Shown: positions 43,803 to 53,764, counted from the first letter of the stretch. The stretch: DNA of 64,000 nucleotides from JAPPLB01 sp965218555 (GCA_965218555.1 OZ244625.1:3100001-3164000), one strand, 5' to 3'. The notes: generated by a model not told the origin, from the sequence alone. Translations and numbers: made by a program.

Positions 43803-44374
43803 GCCCTTTCCGCCGGAAACGCCGCCTGCGGTCGATTCAGGTCATCGGTGCTGAGTCTCCGAGAAGGACCAAGTGACGGTGCTGGTGGGCGCGGGCGACA
43901 GCGTGCTCCAGGCCTTGGAAGGCCTCGGCAGCCCGCAACCGGCGCCATCGCGGCAAAACGCCAGTGCCCCGCGCAAAGAAGCTGTGCTTGGAAGCGGCTG
44001 ATTTTTTTGAGACTTTCGGATGCCTGCAGGTTCTCCGAACGACAGGGGAGATCCGGTCGTCACAGGTCCGACAGGCAACAGCCTGCGCGACTGGCGCATG
44101 CTCGTCATGAATCCCGTTTCAGGACGGGCTTGTTCCCCCCCAAGCCGAACCATAGAAACGCGCTGAACATACGCTCCGTCCAAGTGGCAAGGGCGCTTGC
44201 CCGTGGTCGCGCGGTTGGCGGTCCCGAAGACTCGGTACGGACGGATGCTGTTTTCGAAACGACGCAATGGTGGTTCGGGAAACTGCAGGGTCACCTGCGC
44301 TTGGATACCTCAGGTGGGCATCCTGTGTGCCGCGAATGGGTAACCGGACTGGCGAAGAAAGGAGGGCGGAGGGA
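43803..44374. other. Long intergenic region with possible gene debris
   Basis: About 570 bp without a supported gene. A plus-strand stretch from 43861 reads VTVLVGAGDSVLQALEGLG before stopping near 43998, with protein-like character but no start; it may be a remnant. A T-rich run (TTTTTTT) at about 44003-44009 follows. The right end supplies a strong GGAGG ribosome-binding site for the next gene. Confidence 0.4.
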
Positions 44375-45031
44375 ATGACCAAGCTGTGCAGAGGATTCGT
44401 GCTCGCTGTGCTGAGTGCGTGCGTGATCCAAGCTGAGTGGTTCGACAAAGGGAAGGTGTCGTACAAGACGCTTGACGGAAAATGGCGGAAAGCCGCGATC
44501 CACGTCACCGATGACGGCATTGAAGTGTACGACCGGAAGAATCGGTCATTGGTGGCAACGTTCTCCGGTTTCGATCCCAAGATCGACTCAGACTTGTCCG
44601 TCCCCATGCGAAGAGGCGCGGTAGCCACTGGATTGCTTACAGGGGCCGCGATTGCCGGTTATCTTGCGGTGTCAGAGGAACCCGGTTATGTGACGGATTG
44701 TTATTACCTGGACTACAGTTCGTCCTGCACGAGTTATTGGTCCGAGGGTAGAGATGCCGTGATTACGGCGAAGACGGCCTGGAAAGCGATCGGAGTGATG
44801 TCTGCAGTTGCGGCAGTGATAGCTGCTATACCAGCAAGGCCTACGGAGTACACGTTTACGGATGGACCGAGGTCGATCACAGTGCGCGTCGGAAGAAAAA
44901 ACCAACAGCGGTTCACCAATGCTTTGTCAATCCGAGACAGCATTGAGTGGTCACATCGTCAACCGGGAAGTGGCGCGGAGGATGTTGTAGAAGCCGAGCT
45001 ATTCGGCGGAGGCGGTCGCAAACAGCCATGA
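44375..45031 (+). CDS. Exported hypothetical protein
   Basis: 218 residues with GGAGGG repeated just before the ATG. A signal peptide (GFVLAVLSACVIQA) is followed by WFDKGKVSYKTLDGKWRKA and AIHVTDDGIEVYDRKNRS, a short beta-rich module resembling exported Acidobacteria proteins with a PH- or SH3-like fold. Two hydrophobic segments (TGLLTGAAIAGYLAV and GVMSAVAAVIAAI) frame a loop with Cys pairs. The function is not recognised. Its last 23 bases overlap a receiver-domain remnant in another frame. Confidence 0.65.
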   Translation: MTKLCRGFVLAVLSACVIQAEWFDKGKVSYKTLDGKWRKAAIHVTDDGIEVYDRKNRSLVATFSGFDPKIDSDLSVPMRRGAVATGLLTGAAIAGYLAVSEEPGYVTDCYYLDYSSSCTSYWSEGRDAVITAKTAWKAIGVMSAVAAVIAAIPARPTEYTFTDGPRSITVRVGRKNQQRFTNALSIRDSIEWSHRQPGSGAEDVVEAELFGGGGRKQP

Positions 45032-45149
45032 GGCGGTGCAGACCTACAGGAAAGTGGCGCTCGACATCATTCTGATGGACTACTGCATGCCGGAGACGAA
45101 TGGCTTCCAGGGCCACACAGGGGACTCGAAGCGGCTCCATCCACAGTGA
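45009..45149 (+). pseudogene. Response-regulator receiver domain remnant
   Basis: This frame reads EAVANSHEAVQTYRKVALDI, then ILMDYCMPETNGFQ, then GHTGDSKRLHPQ and a stop. The ILMDxxMPxxNGFQ core is the phospho-acceptor region of receiver domains, commonly seen in hybrid histidine kinases. There is no start codon and nothing of the rest of the domain, so it is a broken piece. It begins inside the 3' end of the hypothetical gene. Confidence 0.65.
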
Positions 45150-45338
45150 GTCTCCCGTCATTGTTCTCCCGGCAAGTGTACTCCAGCCGGCCGAGATCGT
45201 AGTGTGGAGGCCGGGAGGGACGACTTCTTCTGGAAGCCGGTCGACTTGAAGGCGTCGGGCGAAGCTTCGACGCGGTGGGAAGCGAAGTCACCGGTGTCCG
45301 GGACGGAGCTTGGCGAAGCCGCAGTTTTCCGGCAACGA

Positions 45339-46301
45339 TCACGCCTGAAGCTGTTGTTGGGTGATGACAAACATGGGATCGCCCGGTTTGACGACGGGAA
45401 ACTGGCGGACAAGAGCGATAACACCGTCCGAGGTTGCCTGGTAGGTTTCAACGGTTTCGCCGTGGAGGTTGACCGTGCGACCCAGCTCCTGCCTTGCGGA
45501 CACGGTTTGAAGCAACTCGACGCTGGGAATGAAGAAGCCTTCCCGCTGGCAGAGGAGGCCGGCTTCGATGTCGCCGTCGCCGTGAAGACGTGTTTCGATC
45601 ATGCCTGGGGAGGACGGCTCTCCGGGGAGGATCCGCAGATGCCGCAAGAGGTTCGTGACGCCGTTACGAAAAACGTTGAGGTCGTCGGGGTGGATGCGAC
45701 CGGCGCCGCGGGCTTCGGTGTAGAGCCACGGGATGCCGCGCTCGTGCGCGAACGAGATAGTGCGGCCGGGAGCGATGGTCGGATGACTCCAGGTGACAGG
45801 TGCTCCGAAGCACTCGGCGGCGGCGCGGCCTCGTGAGTCGTTGGCGTTGTAGCCGACCATCGTGGGCATCAGGAAGGCCACGCCGGCGCTATGCAGGTCC
45901 AAGTAGAAGTCGGCTTGCGCGATCACTGTTTGGGCCAGCGTGTGTGCGATCGCTTCTGACGATCCCTGGTCGTGCGCGCCGGGGAAAACCCGCGCGAGAT
46001 TGACGCCGTCAAGGGGGCTTCTGCGGGTTCCGGCCCAGAAGGCGGGCGGATTCGAAACCGGAACGGTGATGAGGTCACCGTGCATGGCGGCGGGGTCGAG
46101 CGCCTCGATGGCGTCGAAGATGGCACGGACGCCTTCGTATTCATCCCCGTGGATACCCGCCGTAACCACGAGCGTGGCTCCTTGACCAGCGCCTCGAACA
46201 AGGAGCACGGGGAGTTGGATGTCGCTGTGGCCGACGTCGATCTCGAAGCTCTGCTTTTGGCCGCGATTGTAGTCACTGGGATGGAATGAGGAAGTTTTCA
46301 T
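45339..46301 (-). CDS. Succinylglutamate desuccinylase/aspartoacylase family hydrolase
   Basis: 320 residues, no signal peptide. The zinc site is GIHGDEYEG (His and Glu ligands) with the later His in YLDLHSAG; SPLDGVNLARVFPG is the conserved Arg-containing stretch of the AstE/AspA family. Relatives cleave N-acyl groups from amino acids, such as N-acetylaspartate or ectoine precursors. It begins 15 bp after the DUF255 gene stop on the same strand, so they are probably co-transcribed. Confidence 0.88.
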   Translation of the reverse strand: MKTSSFHPSDYNRGQKQSFEIDVGHSDIQLPVLLVRGAGQGATLVVTAGIHGDEYEGVRAIFDAIEALDPAAMHGDLITVPVSNPPAFWAGTRRSPLDGVNLARVFPGAHDQGSSEAIAHTLAQTVIAQADFYLDLHSAGVAFLMPTMVGYNANDSRGRAAAECFGAPVTWSHPTIAPGRTISFAHERGIPWLYTEARGAGRIHPDDLNVFRNGVTNLLRHLRILPGEPSSPGMIETRLHGDGDIEAGLLCQREGFFIPSVELLQTVSARQELGRTVNLHGETVETYQATSDGVIALVRQFPVVKPGDPMFVITQQQLQA

Positions 46302-46316
46302 GGCGGGCGGTTTCCG

Positions 46317-48620
46317 CTACGGAGTCGTTTGAACGTTCAGGAGCTTCACTTTTTGGAGTTGCTCGGCGAAAGTGACGGGATCACCGGTCGGGAGTTCGCA
46401 GATTCGGTTTTCGCAGACGTAGGCAGTGGGTTGTCCCTTGATGGCTCGTTTCTGGTCAAGCAGCGGAATGACGGCGGCGTGCTCCACGAGTTCTTCCCCT
46501 TCGCTGACAACCGTGAGGATGCGGTTGGGGAGAAAGGTATCGCAAAGCTTTTCGAGCAGATGAGCCGCTTGCGCGCGATCGTGGGGCGTCATGATGACGA
46601 CTTGTTTGGGTGTGTCGAGATGGAAGTCGAGGGCGAGCAGCATCTCCGATAGCGCGGCGGGGCGTGCCGCCAGGATGGGTTGGAAAGCCTGGAGCGCTTT
46701 CTCGGCCCGTTGGCGGTAGCTGTCGATGGTTGTGAATTCGTGGAGCCGGAAGAGATTCAGAACCGCAACGGAATTGCCGGAAGGTTCAGCACCGTCGTAG
46801 TTGGGTTTCTCTCGCGCGAGGAGCTGCTCGTGATCGTTGCTGGTCATGAAGAAGCCGCCGTTATTCGTATCTTCGTAGTTCCTTTCCAAGACGCGGTCGA
46901 GTGCGGTAGCTTCGCGCAACCAACGGAGGTCGCCGGTAGCTTCGTAGAGATCGAGAAGACCGGCGATCAGGAAGGCATAGTCGTCGAGGAATGCGTCGTG
47001 ACGGGCTTCGCCGCCTTTGTAACGGCGCAGGAGGCGATCTTCGAGGCGCAGGTTCGTGAGGAGAAAGTCGGCGGCGCGCTCGGCGCGCCGGGCGTATTCT
47101 TCTTCGTGAAGGACGAGGGCGGCGAAGGCCTGAGCGGAGATCATCAAGCCGTTCCAGGCAGTGAGAATTTTTTCGTCGCGGAGCGGGAGAGGTCGCTTGA
47201 GACGCGCCGTGTAGAGTTTTTCCCGGGCGGCTTGGAGTTGTGTGGAGATTGTGGACGAGCCCGGGGCGGCATGGAGGATGTTGCGGCCTTCGAAGTTGCC
47301 TGTCTTCGTGACGTTGTAGTGCTGTTTGATGAGGCGGGCCTGTTCGTCGGTCACGACAGAGTCGATTTCCGCAGGGGTCCATGTGAAGAACCAGCCTTCC
47401 TCGCGCTCGCCTTGGGGATTGGGACTATCGGCGTCGGTGGCGGAGTAGAAGGCGCCTTCCGGCGAAGTCATGTCGCGCTCGACGTAGCGCAGGATTTCAC
47501 GGGCGACCCGGGCGAAGTCCGAGCGTCCGGTGGCTTGATAAGCCTCCAGGTAGTTCACAACCAACAGCGCGTTGTCATAGAGCATCTTTTCGAAGTGCGG
47601 AATCCGCCACTCGGCGTCGGTGGCGTAGCGGTGGAAGCCTCCGCCGATGTGATCGTAGATGCCACCGGCAGCCATGTGTTCGAGCGTTGACTCGACCATC
47701 TTGAGGGCCTGCGGGTCGCCGGTATGGCGGTAATAACGGAGGAGGAAACGGATGGCCAGACTACTCGGGAACTTGGGCGCACCTTTGGTTCCGCCGTTCA
47801 CATTGTCGAATTGCTGACGGTAATACCGGGCGGCGGCGTGCAGTACCTCCGCATTGGGAAGGCGCGAGCCGGTCCCGGGCTGGAGCATGGCTTCGACGCG
47901 GTCGGCGATCTGCTCGGCGCGCGCGGCGACATCGTCGGGTTGCTCGTCGTAGATCTTTTTCAGATCGCTGAGGATAGTAAGGAAGCCTTTTGATGCGCCG
48001 CGGTCGCCGTCGCGGGCAGGAAAGTAAGTACCCGCATAGAAGGGTTTGCGCTCAGGGGTGAGCCAGGCGGTCATCGGCCAGCCCCCATGGCGTCCCATTG
48101 CCTGTAGAGCGCTCATGTAGATGGAATCGACGTCGGGCCGCTCCTCGCGGTCCACTTTGATCGCGACGTAGTTTTCATTGATATATTTGGCGATCTCGAC
48201 ATCATCGAAAGATTCTTCCTCCATGACATGGCACCAGTGGCAGGTCGAATATCCGACGCTCAGCAGGACGGGGCGGCCAAGGCGGCGAGCGGTCTCGAAG
48301 GCTTCCTCGCCCCAGGGACGCCAGTTCATGGGATTGTGAGCGTGCTGAAGGAGATAGGGGCTGCCTTCCAGCAACAGCCGATTGGTGAACTTGGGTGTAC
48401 CGTTTTCGTCGAGATGCCGGGTGCGGGGTTTGTAGGCGGGATCGCGACGGCTCCAGGCCTGCTCTAGTTTTTGGGCAAGAGCTTCGGGGAAAGGTTCGGC
48501 TCCGGGGAGTCGAGTTACGATCGAGGCCGACCCGTCTTGGGGAAGAGCGCTGTTGCAGGAAGGACCTGTCGCCAATGTCGCCGCGGTTAGGAGCGCCAGG
48601 AATAGAAAGCGCGACTTCAT
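46317..48620 (-). CDS. DUF255 thioredoxin-domain protein (YyaL/spermatogenesis-associated 20-like), lipoprotein
   Basis: 767 residues; an ATG one codon upstream at 48623 is equally possible. The N-terminus has a signal with a Cys (GPSC) at a lipobox-like position. The thioredoxin-like part holds YSTCHWCHVMEEESF, the invariant CHWCH motif, then VKVDREERPDVDS and GGWPMTAWLTPERKPF. An (alpha/alpha)6 barrel follows, like an N-acylglucosamine epimerase: GGTKGAPKFPSS, GGGFHRYATDAEWRIPHFEKML and LTAWNGLMISA in parts. Function is undefined. Export is unusual for the family. Confidence 0.9.
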   Translation of the reverse strand: MKSRFLFLALLTAATLATGPSCNSALPQDGSASIVTRLPGAEPFPEALAQKLEQAWSRRDPAYKPRTRHLDENGTPKFTNRLLLEGSPYLLQHAHNPMNWRPWGEEAFETARRLGRPVLLSVGYSTCHWCHVMEEESFDDVEIAKYINENYVAIKVDREERPDVDSIYMSALQAMGRHGGWPMTAWLTPERKPFYAGTYFPARDGDRGASKGFLTILSDLKKIYDEQPDDVAARAEQIADRVEAMLQPGTGSRLPNAEVLHAAARYYRQQFDNVNGGTKGAPKFPSSLAIRFLLRYYRHTGDPQALKMVESTLEHMAAGGIYDHIGGGFHRYATDAEWRIPHFEKMLYDNALLVVNYLEAYQATGRSDFARVAREILRYVERDMTSPEGAFYSATDADSPNPQGEREEGWFFTWTPAEIDSVVTDEQARLIKQHYNVTKTGNFEGRNILHAAPGSSTISTQLQAAREKLYTARLKRPLPLRDEKILTAWNGLMISAQAFAALVLHEEEYARRAERAADFLLTNLRLEDRLLRRYKGGEARHDAFLDDYAFLIAGLLDLYEATGDLRWLREATALDRVLERNYEDTNNGGFFMTSNDHEQLLAREKPNYDGAEPSGNSVAVLNLFRLHEFTTIDSYRQRAEKALQAFQPILAARPAALSEMLLALDFHLDTPKQVVIMTPHDRAQAAHLLEKLCDTFLPNRILTVVSEGEELVEHAAVIPLLDQKRAIKGQPTAYVCENRICELPTGDPVTFAEQLQKVKLLNVQTTP

Positions 48621-48727
48621 CATCGAAGGCGGGATGCCGGTGTCATGGTATCACCCGGCTTTTCAGAATCCTTGAAGGCGGGCGTGAGGTATCATGCGTC
48701 TCTGACTGATCGTCGGCGGAGGAGAGC

Positions 48728-49771
48728 ATGCGATTTCTGAGATCTTTCATCGCCCCCATTCTTTGGATGGCACTGCAGGGGGTGTCGTTCGGTGAAACCC
48801 ATGAGGTATTCCCGGATCGTTTCTACCGTACATTCTCGTTTGCTCACAAGCCGGTGGCGAGAGTGCAGCCCGGGGACACCGTGATCACCACGATGTTGGA
48901 TTCGCGGGGCCACGACAAGACGGGCAAATTGGTGATCTATGCAGACAACGTATTGACGGGACCGTTTTATGTGGGCGGCGCGGAGCCGGGCGACTTGCTT
49001 GTGGTGCATTTCAACAAGGTGCGGCTGAATCGCGACTGGGGTTGGAACGGCGTGCGGGTGGGATTGAGTGCGCTGTTGCCGGGGTACGTGCGAGGGATCT
49101 ACGACAACAACTTTATCGAGGAGTGGTTGCAACCGGGGCGGCGCAATGCCGTGAAGTGGTACATCGACCTCGATAAGAAGGTTACGTATCCGACGCGGCC
49201 CCTGGGGAATAAGGTGAAGATGGAGTTCCCGGCGATTCCGGCGGTGGGATGCGTGGGCGTGGCGCCGCCGAACAAGACCGCGATCACATCGGGTCCGACG
49301 GGTCCGCATGGAGGGAACATCGACTACAACGGGATCATCGAGGGAACGACGGTTTATCTGAATGTGTTCGAGCTGGGTGCGCTGTTCTTCCTGGGCGACG
49401 GACATGCTGCGCACGGCGACGGTGAACTCCTCGGGAACGGGACGGAGACGTCGCTTGACGCCGAGTTCACCGTGGATGTGATCAAGGGCAAACGCATCGG
49501 CTACACGCGTTTGGAAGAACCACATCACCTGGTGACGTTCGGTACGTTGCCGGGCCGCACGCACATGGGGTTTCAGGCGGCGATTACTGAAATGATCCAG
49601 TGGCTCGTGAATGACTACGGAGTGAAGGAGCCGGAGGCTCATGTGTTGCTCGGGCTTGCGGCGGAGTTGCGGGTGGCGGCCTGGAACAACACATTTCTGT
49701 GCCGAGTGGCGAAGAAGTATTTGCCGGAGCCGTCGCCGGTGCGCATGCTTTCCGGGGCGGGCGGCGATTGA
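48728..49771 (+). CDS. Exported acetamidase/formamidase family amidohydrolase
   Basis: 347 residues with GGAGG seven to eight bases before the ATG. A signal peptide (FIAPILWMALQGVSFG) is followed by the family core: VQPGDTVITTMLDSRGHD, LTGPFYVGGAEPGDLLVVH in parts, GPHGGNIDYNGIIEG and LGDGHAAHGDGE, the last two being the strongest FmdA_AmdA signatures. It hydrolyses short amides to acid and ammonia in cytoplasmic relatives; this one appears secreted to the periplasm. It diverges from the DUF255 gene. Confidence 0.9.
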   Translation: MRFLRSFIAPILWMALQGVSFGETHEVFPDRFYRTFSFAHKPVARVQPGDTVITTMLDSRGHDKTGKLVIYADNVLTGPFYVGGAEPGDLLVVHFNKVRLNRDWGWNGVRVGLSALLPGYVRGIYDNNFIEEWLQPGRRNAVKWYIDLDKKVTYPTRPLGNKVKMEFPAIPAVGCVGVAPPNKTAITSGPTGPHGGNIDYNGIIEGTTVYLNVFELGALFFLGDGHAAHGDGELLGNGTETSLDAEFTVDVIKGKRIGYTRLEEPHHLVTFGTLPGRTHMGFQAAITEMIQWLVNDYGVKEPEAHVLLGLAAELRVAAWNNTFLCRVAKKYLPEPSPVRMLSGAGGD

Positions 49772-49839
49772 ACGGGCGTTCCGGATTATTGGCTTCTATA
49801 ATGGGGCAAGCCACGACTGTGCCCACAAGGGGGTAGTCC

Positions 49840-51051
49840 ATGTCCGATCGAGGTTCTCGCAAAGAAAGTGCTCAACTCAGCAGGCGCATGTTATTGGGTG
49901 GAGCGGCCGCGATTGTTGGAGGCACGGGTCTGACGTCATGCAGTGAGCAGGCGTCGTCGAAAGAGTTTCATATCGAGCCGGCGAGCCGGTCGCAATACGA
50001 TCTTGTCAAAGCGGAGGGCTCGCACCGTGAACTGGGCCGGCAGCATGGCGCGCAGGCGGCCGAGTCGATCCGCATGCACCTCGATCACATCGCTCGCACA
50101 CAGAAACTATCGCGAGACGAGTTGCAGACGAAGGCGCTCAAGTTTGCCGAGTTGTTCCAGCAATACTGTCCGCATCTATTGGATGAGATCGAAGGCTTGG
50201 CCGAGGGCGCGGGGATCACGCTAGCCGAGGGGTTGGCTTGCAACCTTCGAGGCGAATTGGGCAAGGCGCCGGATGAAGGTTGCACGACCTATGTGATCGG
50301 CAAGTCGTCAACGGGGGAAAAAGAAATCCTGGTTGGGCAGAACAGTGACATGTCGCAGCCGAATATCGAAATGGGTTACATGCTGCACTTGAAGCCGGTA
50401 GACAAGCCGCAGGTCTTGATTTGGACTTTCGGCGGAATGATCGGCTATCACGGCATGAACAGCGTCGGCGTTGCGCATTTCGCGAATTCTCTTGGCGGCG
50501 GTCCGGCGGGACAGTTTGGGCTATCACATTATCCGGTGAAACGGATGATGCTGGAGTGCTCCAGGGTAAGCGAAGTTCTGGATATCTTCCAACGTGTGCC
50601 GCTTGCCTCAAACGGCAATTACGTGCTGTGCGACGGCGCCGGCACGATCATCGACATCGAGGCAAATACGAACGGGCCGCAGATCGTGGACGACCGTCGT
50701 CGCGGCTACATTGCGCACACGAACCACTATCTCTGTCCGCTCTACGGCACGCCGGAGAACTACGACAAGAGTCTTGCCGATTCGTTCCCGCGTCTGGAGA
50801 AGATGAACGCGATGATCGATGCGGAGAAGGGCGAAGTCAACGTCGAGCGGATCAAGCGATATCTGAGCGATCACTCGAACGGCGCGGCGAGCATTTGCCG
50901 CCACCCGCGGACCGACGACCTCGAGGCGGGTTTCGAGCTGGGGGGGAGGACGGTGGCATCGATGATTGCCGAGCCTGCCAAAAAACGGATGCACGTGGCG
51001 TTGGGCAACCCTTGTGACAGTGAGTACGTGACGTACACGATGGACGCCTGA
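49840..51051 (+). CDS. C45-type autoproteolytic acyltransferase/hydrolase, Tat lipoprotein
   Basis: 403 residues. SRRMLLGGAAAIVGGTG is a twin-arginine signal ending with LTSC, a lipobox at Cys34. The family (penicillin acyltransferase-like, Ntn-hydrolase fold) matures by cleavage before a Cys: here DEGCTTYVIG places it at Cys148. QNSDMSQPNIE, GMIGYHGMNSVGVAHFANSL and ALGNPCDSEY are further signatures. It would hydrolyse or transfer N-acyl groups at the cell envelope. A TATAAT lies at 49797-49802 but without a matching -35. Confidence 0.83.
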   Translation: MSDRGSRKESAQLSRRMLLGGAAAIVGGTGLTSCSEQASSKEFHIEPASRSQYDLVKAEGSHRELGRQHGAQAAESIRMHLDHIARTQKLSRDELQTKALKFAELFQQYCPHLLDEIEGLAEGAGITLAEGLACNLRGELGKAPDEGCTTYVIGKSSTGEKEILVGQNSDMSQPNIEMGYMLHLKPVDKPQVLIWTFGGMIGYHGMNSVGVAHFANSLGGGPAGQFGLSHYPVKRMMLECSRVSEVLDIFQRVPLASNGNYVLCDGAGTIIDIEANTNGPQIVDDRRRGYIAHTNHYLCPLYGTPENYDKSLADSFPRLEKMNAMIDAEKGEVNVERIKRYLSDHSNGAASICRHPRTDDLEAGFELGGRTVASMIAEPAKKRMHVALGNPCDSEYVTYTMDA

Positions 51052-51108
51052 GCTCGGAAGGCGTCGATCATGTCTTCCGCGAGTTGATTCTTCATCTCGG
51101 TACTTCCA

Positions 51109-51993
51109 TTGCATAGCATTCGATCAGCGCTGTTCGTGACAGCATTCCTGCTTCTGCTTTGCGCAGGCTGCACTTCGAAGCCGCCCGCGGAAGAGCCCGG
51201 CATGGTGTTCATCGCAGGCGGCGAGTTCACGATGGGAACCAATCATGCTTTTCCCTTCGAGGGACCCGAGCATCAAGTGTTTGTCGACAGCTTCTACATG
51301 GACGTCACAGAGGTGACGAACGACCAATTTCAGGAGTTTGTGGAAGCAACGGGGTATGAGACCGAGTCGGAGAAGCAAGGGTCCTCCGGTTTCTTCGATG
51401 CCGCTGCCGGACAGTGGAAACTGCTCGACGGCGCGGACTGGCGGCATCCCGAGGGCCGGCGGTCAAATCTGGAGGGCAGAGACGACTATCCGGTGATCCA
51501 TGTGTCATGGGATGACGCTGCAGCCTATGCCAAATGGGCCGGGAAGCGCCTTCCGACCGAAGCGGAATGGGAGTATGCCGCGCGGGGTGGGCTTGAGGCC
51601 GCTGTCTATCCGTGGGGCGATGCATTGCGACCGCGTGGGATGCACCGGGCGAACATTTGGCAGGGACGGTTTCCGGTCCGAGACCAAGTGGCTGACGGTT
51701 TCAGCGGTCCGGCGCCGGTGAAGCGATTTGCTCCGAACGGATACGGGCTCTACGACATGGCGGGTAACGTTTGGGAATGGGTCGCGGATTGGTATTCAGC
51801 GTCCTACTACCGTAAGTCTCCGCGCAAGAATCCGAAAGGCCCGGTGACGGGACAAGAGAAGATCAACCGCGGTGGAAGCTGGCTGTGCAGCGAGAACTAT
51901 TGCCAGGGGTATCGCGTGGCGGCGCGGCAGAAGACGGCACGCGACTCAGGGCTGAACAACGTAGGGTTTCGTTGTGTTCGGGATGCGAGTTGA
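51109..51993 (+). CDS. Formylglycine-generating enzyme, lipoprotein form
   Basis: 294 residues from a TTG start; no strong ribosome-binding site is visible. The signal ends LCAGC, a lipobox at Cys21. The SUMF1/FGE domain spans about 31-292: MVFIAGGEFTMGTN, VSWDDAAAYAKWAGKRLPTE, EWEYAARGG and DMAGNVWEWVADWY. The C-terminal GGSWLCSENYCQGYR has Cys260 and Cys265 in the CxxxxC spacing of the copper-binding active site of true FGEs. It would oxidise the sulfatase Cys to formylglycine. A type I sulfatase with a suitable Cys is the next gene, convergent. Confidence 0.85.
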   Translation: MHSIRSALFVTAFLLLLCAGCTSKPPAEEPGMVFIAGGEFTMGTNHAFPFEGPEHQVFVDSFYMDVTEVTNDQFQEFVEATGYETESEKQGSSGFFDAAAGQWKLLDGADWRHPEGRRSNLEGRDDYPVIHVSWDDAAAYAKWAGKRLPTEAEWEYAARGGLEAAVYPWGDALRPRGMHRANIWQGRFPVRDQVADGFSGPAPVKRFAPNGYGLYDMAGNVWEWVADWYSASYYRKSPRKNPKGPVTGQEKINRGGSWLCSENYCQGYRVAARQKTARDSGLNNVGFRCVRDAS

Positions 51994-52017
51994 ACTGGAT
52001 GCGTTCGGGAAGCCCCG

Positions 52018-53508
52018 CTAGAGCTCGGGGATCGGCTCGCCGGGGAGGATGTCCTCGCCTTCCCAGTTGGCCTGGCCGTTTTCGTAGGTGAGAATACGAA
52101 CGGCGCTGCCGGAAGCGGGCTTGGAGTTTCTTGTGGGAAGCCAGCCGCGCAATTCCTTGATGCGGGCGACATGGGCCGGGTCGCCGGCAAGGTTGGTCCA
52201 CTCGTTCGGATCGTTGCGCATGTCATAGAGTTCTTCACTGCCGTCGGCGTAGTGGATGTAGCGCCAGCCCTCTGTGCGAACCCCGTGGTTATTGCGGTTG
52301 TGCGTCGTGACAGCCGGCCACTCGCGGGGTGCATGGGGGTCATCGAGTTGCGGGACGAGGTTGTGCCCTTCGAGATCCTCTTTCGGGGGCAAGCCGGCGA
52401 GTTCAGCGAGTGTGGGGTAGATGTCGAGCAACTCGGCGGGGCGGTTGGAGACAGCTCCTTGCGTGATGCCGGGACCGGCGAAGATCAGCGGCACACGAGT
52501 GGACCTGTCCCAGAGTGTGTTCTTTCCGGTGATGAGCTTTTCGCCAAGGTGCCAGCCGTGGTCCGACCAGAGGACGACGACAGTGTTGTCGGCGTAGGGG
52601 CTAGCGTCCAATGTGTCGAGAAGCCAGCCGACCAGGCTGTCGACGAAACTGATCGAAGCGAGGTAGGAGCGAACGAGATTGGTCCACTGATCACTCTCCT
52701 GCAGGAACCGCAGGCGCGGCTCGGGAAGCTTCCAGTGTAGAAACCACGAGAAATGCGGGGTGTCGCCGCGATCGTCGGCCTGCACCGGTGGAAGCTGCGT
52801 GTCGCTCTCCGGATAGAGGTCGAACCACTTCCGGGTGGCATAGCAGGGAACATGGGGCAGGAAGAAACCCGCGGAGAGGAAGAAGGGTTCGGGAATCCCG
52901 CCTTCAAGTTGATCGACCGACCAACGCGCGACTTTCCAATCGCCTTTGTCTTCGTCGCGATGGGGGAAGACGCCCCAGTCCATGAGCGGATGGTTCTGGG
53001 GCGTGTTGACCAGTTTTTGCGGAGGGCGCGCGCCGACTTCGGTTCTTGGGCCCAGGACGTCGAATTCACCGCCCTCGCGACCGTAGCGGCCATGGTAGAT
53101 CTTACCGGCTGAGAGTGTTCGATAGCCGTGCAGCCCAAGGTATTGGGGAAGCGTGACGCGGTCGCTTAGTTCTTCAACGTCACGGAACCACGGGCGAAGG
53201 GCGTAGATGCCGGTGGTAGAGGGCCGCAAGCCGAGCATGAGGCTTGTGCGGGAGGGATTGCACAGCGGCGCCTGCGTATGGGCGTTCGTGAAAGTGGCTC
53301 CACGAGATGCCAAACGGCTGATATGCGGGGTTTGCACCTGCGGGTGGCCGCCGAGTGGTTCAACCCAGTCGTTGAGGTCATCGATGGCGATGAAGAGGAT
53401 GTTGGGTCTTGTGACTTCGGTGTCGGCTTCCGAGCACGCTGCAAAGGCTGCGGGAATGAGCGCCGCAAGCAGAAAGAGGGTCCGAGTATCGGGGAGACGC
53501 TGTTGCAC
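52018..53508 (-). CDS. Type I sulfatase (iduronate-2-sulfatase-like), lipoprotein
   Basis: 496 residues from a GTG start at 53508. The signal ends AFAAC, a lipobox at Cys25. RPNILFIAIDDLNDW supplies the metal-binding Asp pair, and PLCNPSRTSLMLG holds Cys83 in the CxPSR sulfatase signature that FGE converts to formylglycine. LSAGKIYHG, LPHVPCYATRKWF and VLWSDHGWHLGEKL complete the active-site set of the IDS-like group. It would remove sulfate esters from sulfated polysaccharides at the cell surface or in the periplasm. It is convergent with the FGE gene. Confidence 0.92.
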   Translation of the reverse strand: MQQRLPDTRTLFLLAALIPAAFAACSEADTEVTRPNILFIAIDDLNDWVEPLGGHPQVQTPHISRLASRGATFTNAHTQAPLCNPSRTSLMLGLRPSTTGIYALRPWFRDVEELSDRVTLPQYLGLHGYRTLSAGKIYHGRYGREGGEFDVLGPRTEVGARPPQKLVNTPQNHPLMDWGVFPHRDEDKGDWKVARWSVDQLEGGIPEPFFLSAGFFLPHVPCYATRKWFDLYPESDTQLPPVQADDRGDTPHFSWFLHWKLPEPRLRFLQESDQWTNLVRSYLASISFVDSLVGWLLDTLDASPYADNTVVVLWSDHGWHLGEKLITGKNTLWDRSTRVPLIFAGPGITQGAVSNRPAELLDIYPTLAELAGLPPKEDLEGHNLVPQLDDPHAPREWPAVTTHNRNNHGVRTEGWRYIHYADGSEELYDMRNDPNEWTNLAGDPAHVARIKELRGWLPTRNSKPASGSAVRILTYENGQANWEGEDILPGEPIPEL

Positions 53509-53764
53509 GGATGCTAAGGTAGCACGGCCAACGTCCGTGGTCGCAGCAGAGCGGAAAAGTCAAGCGAATCATCAGTGATCAACCAGTGGTCGTAGCGGTT
53601 GCACGACCACAGGGCAAGCGGCTTACGCCGCTTTGAGTGGTCCATGGCGCCCATTGAACAGGCACGTGCCGAGCGCCCCGGAGCTTTTTTGGCTGAAAAC
53701 CGGGCAGGGTGCTATTTTCTAGCCAGACCGATACTACGCGCTGAGCGCGTCTGAGGACCCGTCC

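Noticed and set aside
49797..49802. TATAAT before the C45 hydrolase gene
   Set aside because: The nearest TTGAAC is 23 bp away, too far for a sigma-70 promoter, so no promoter feature was called.
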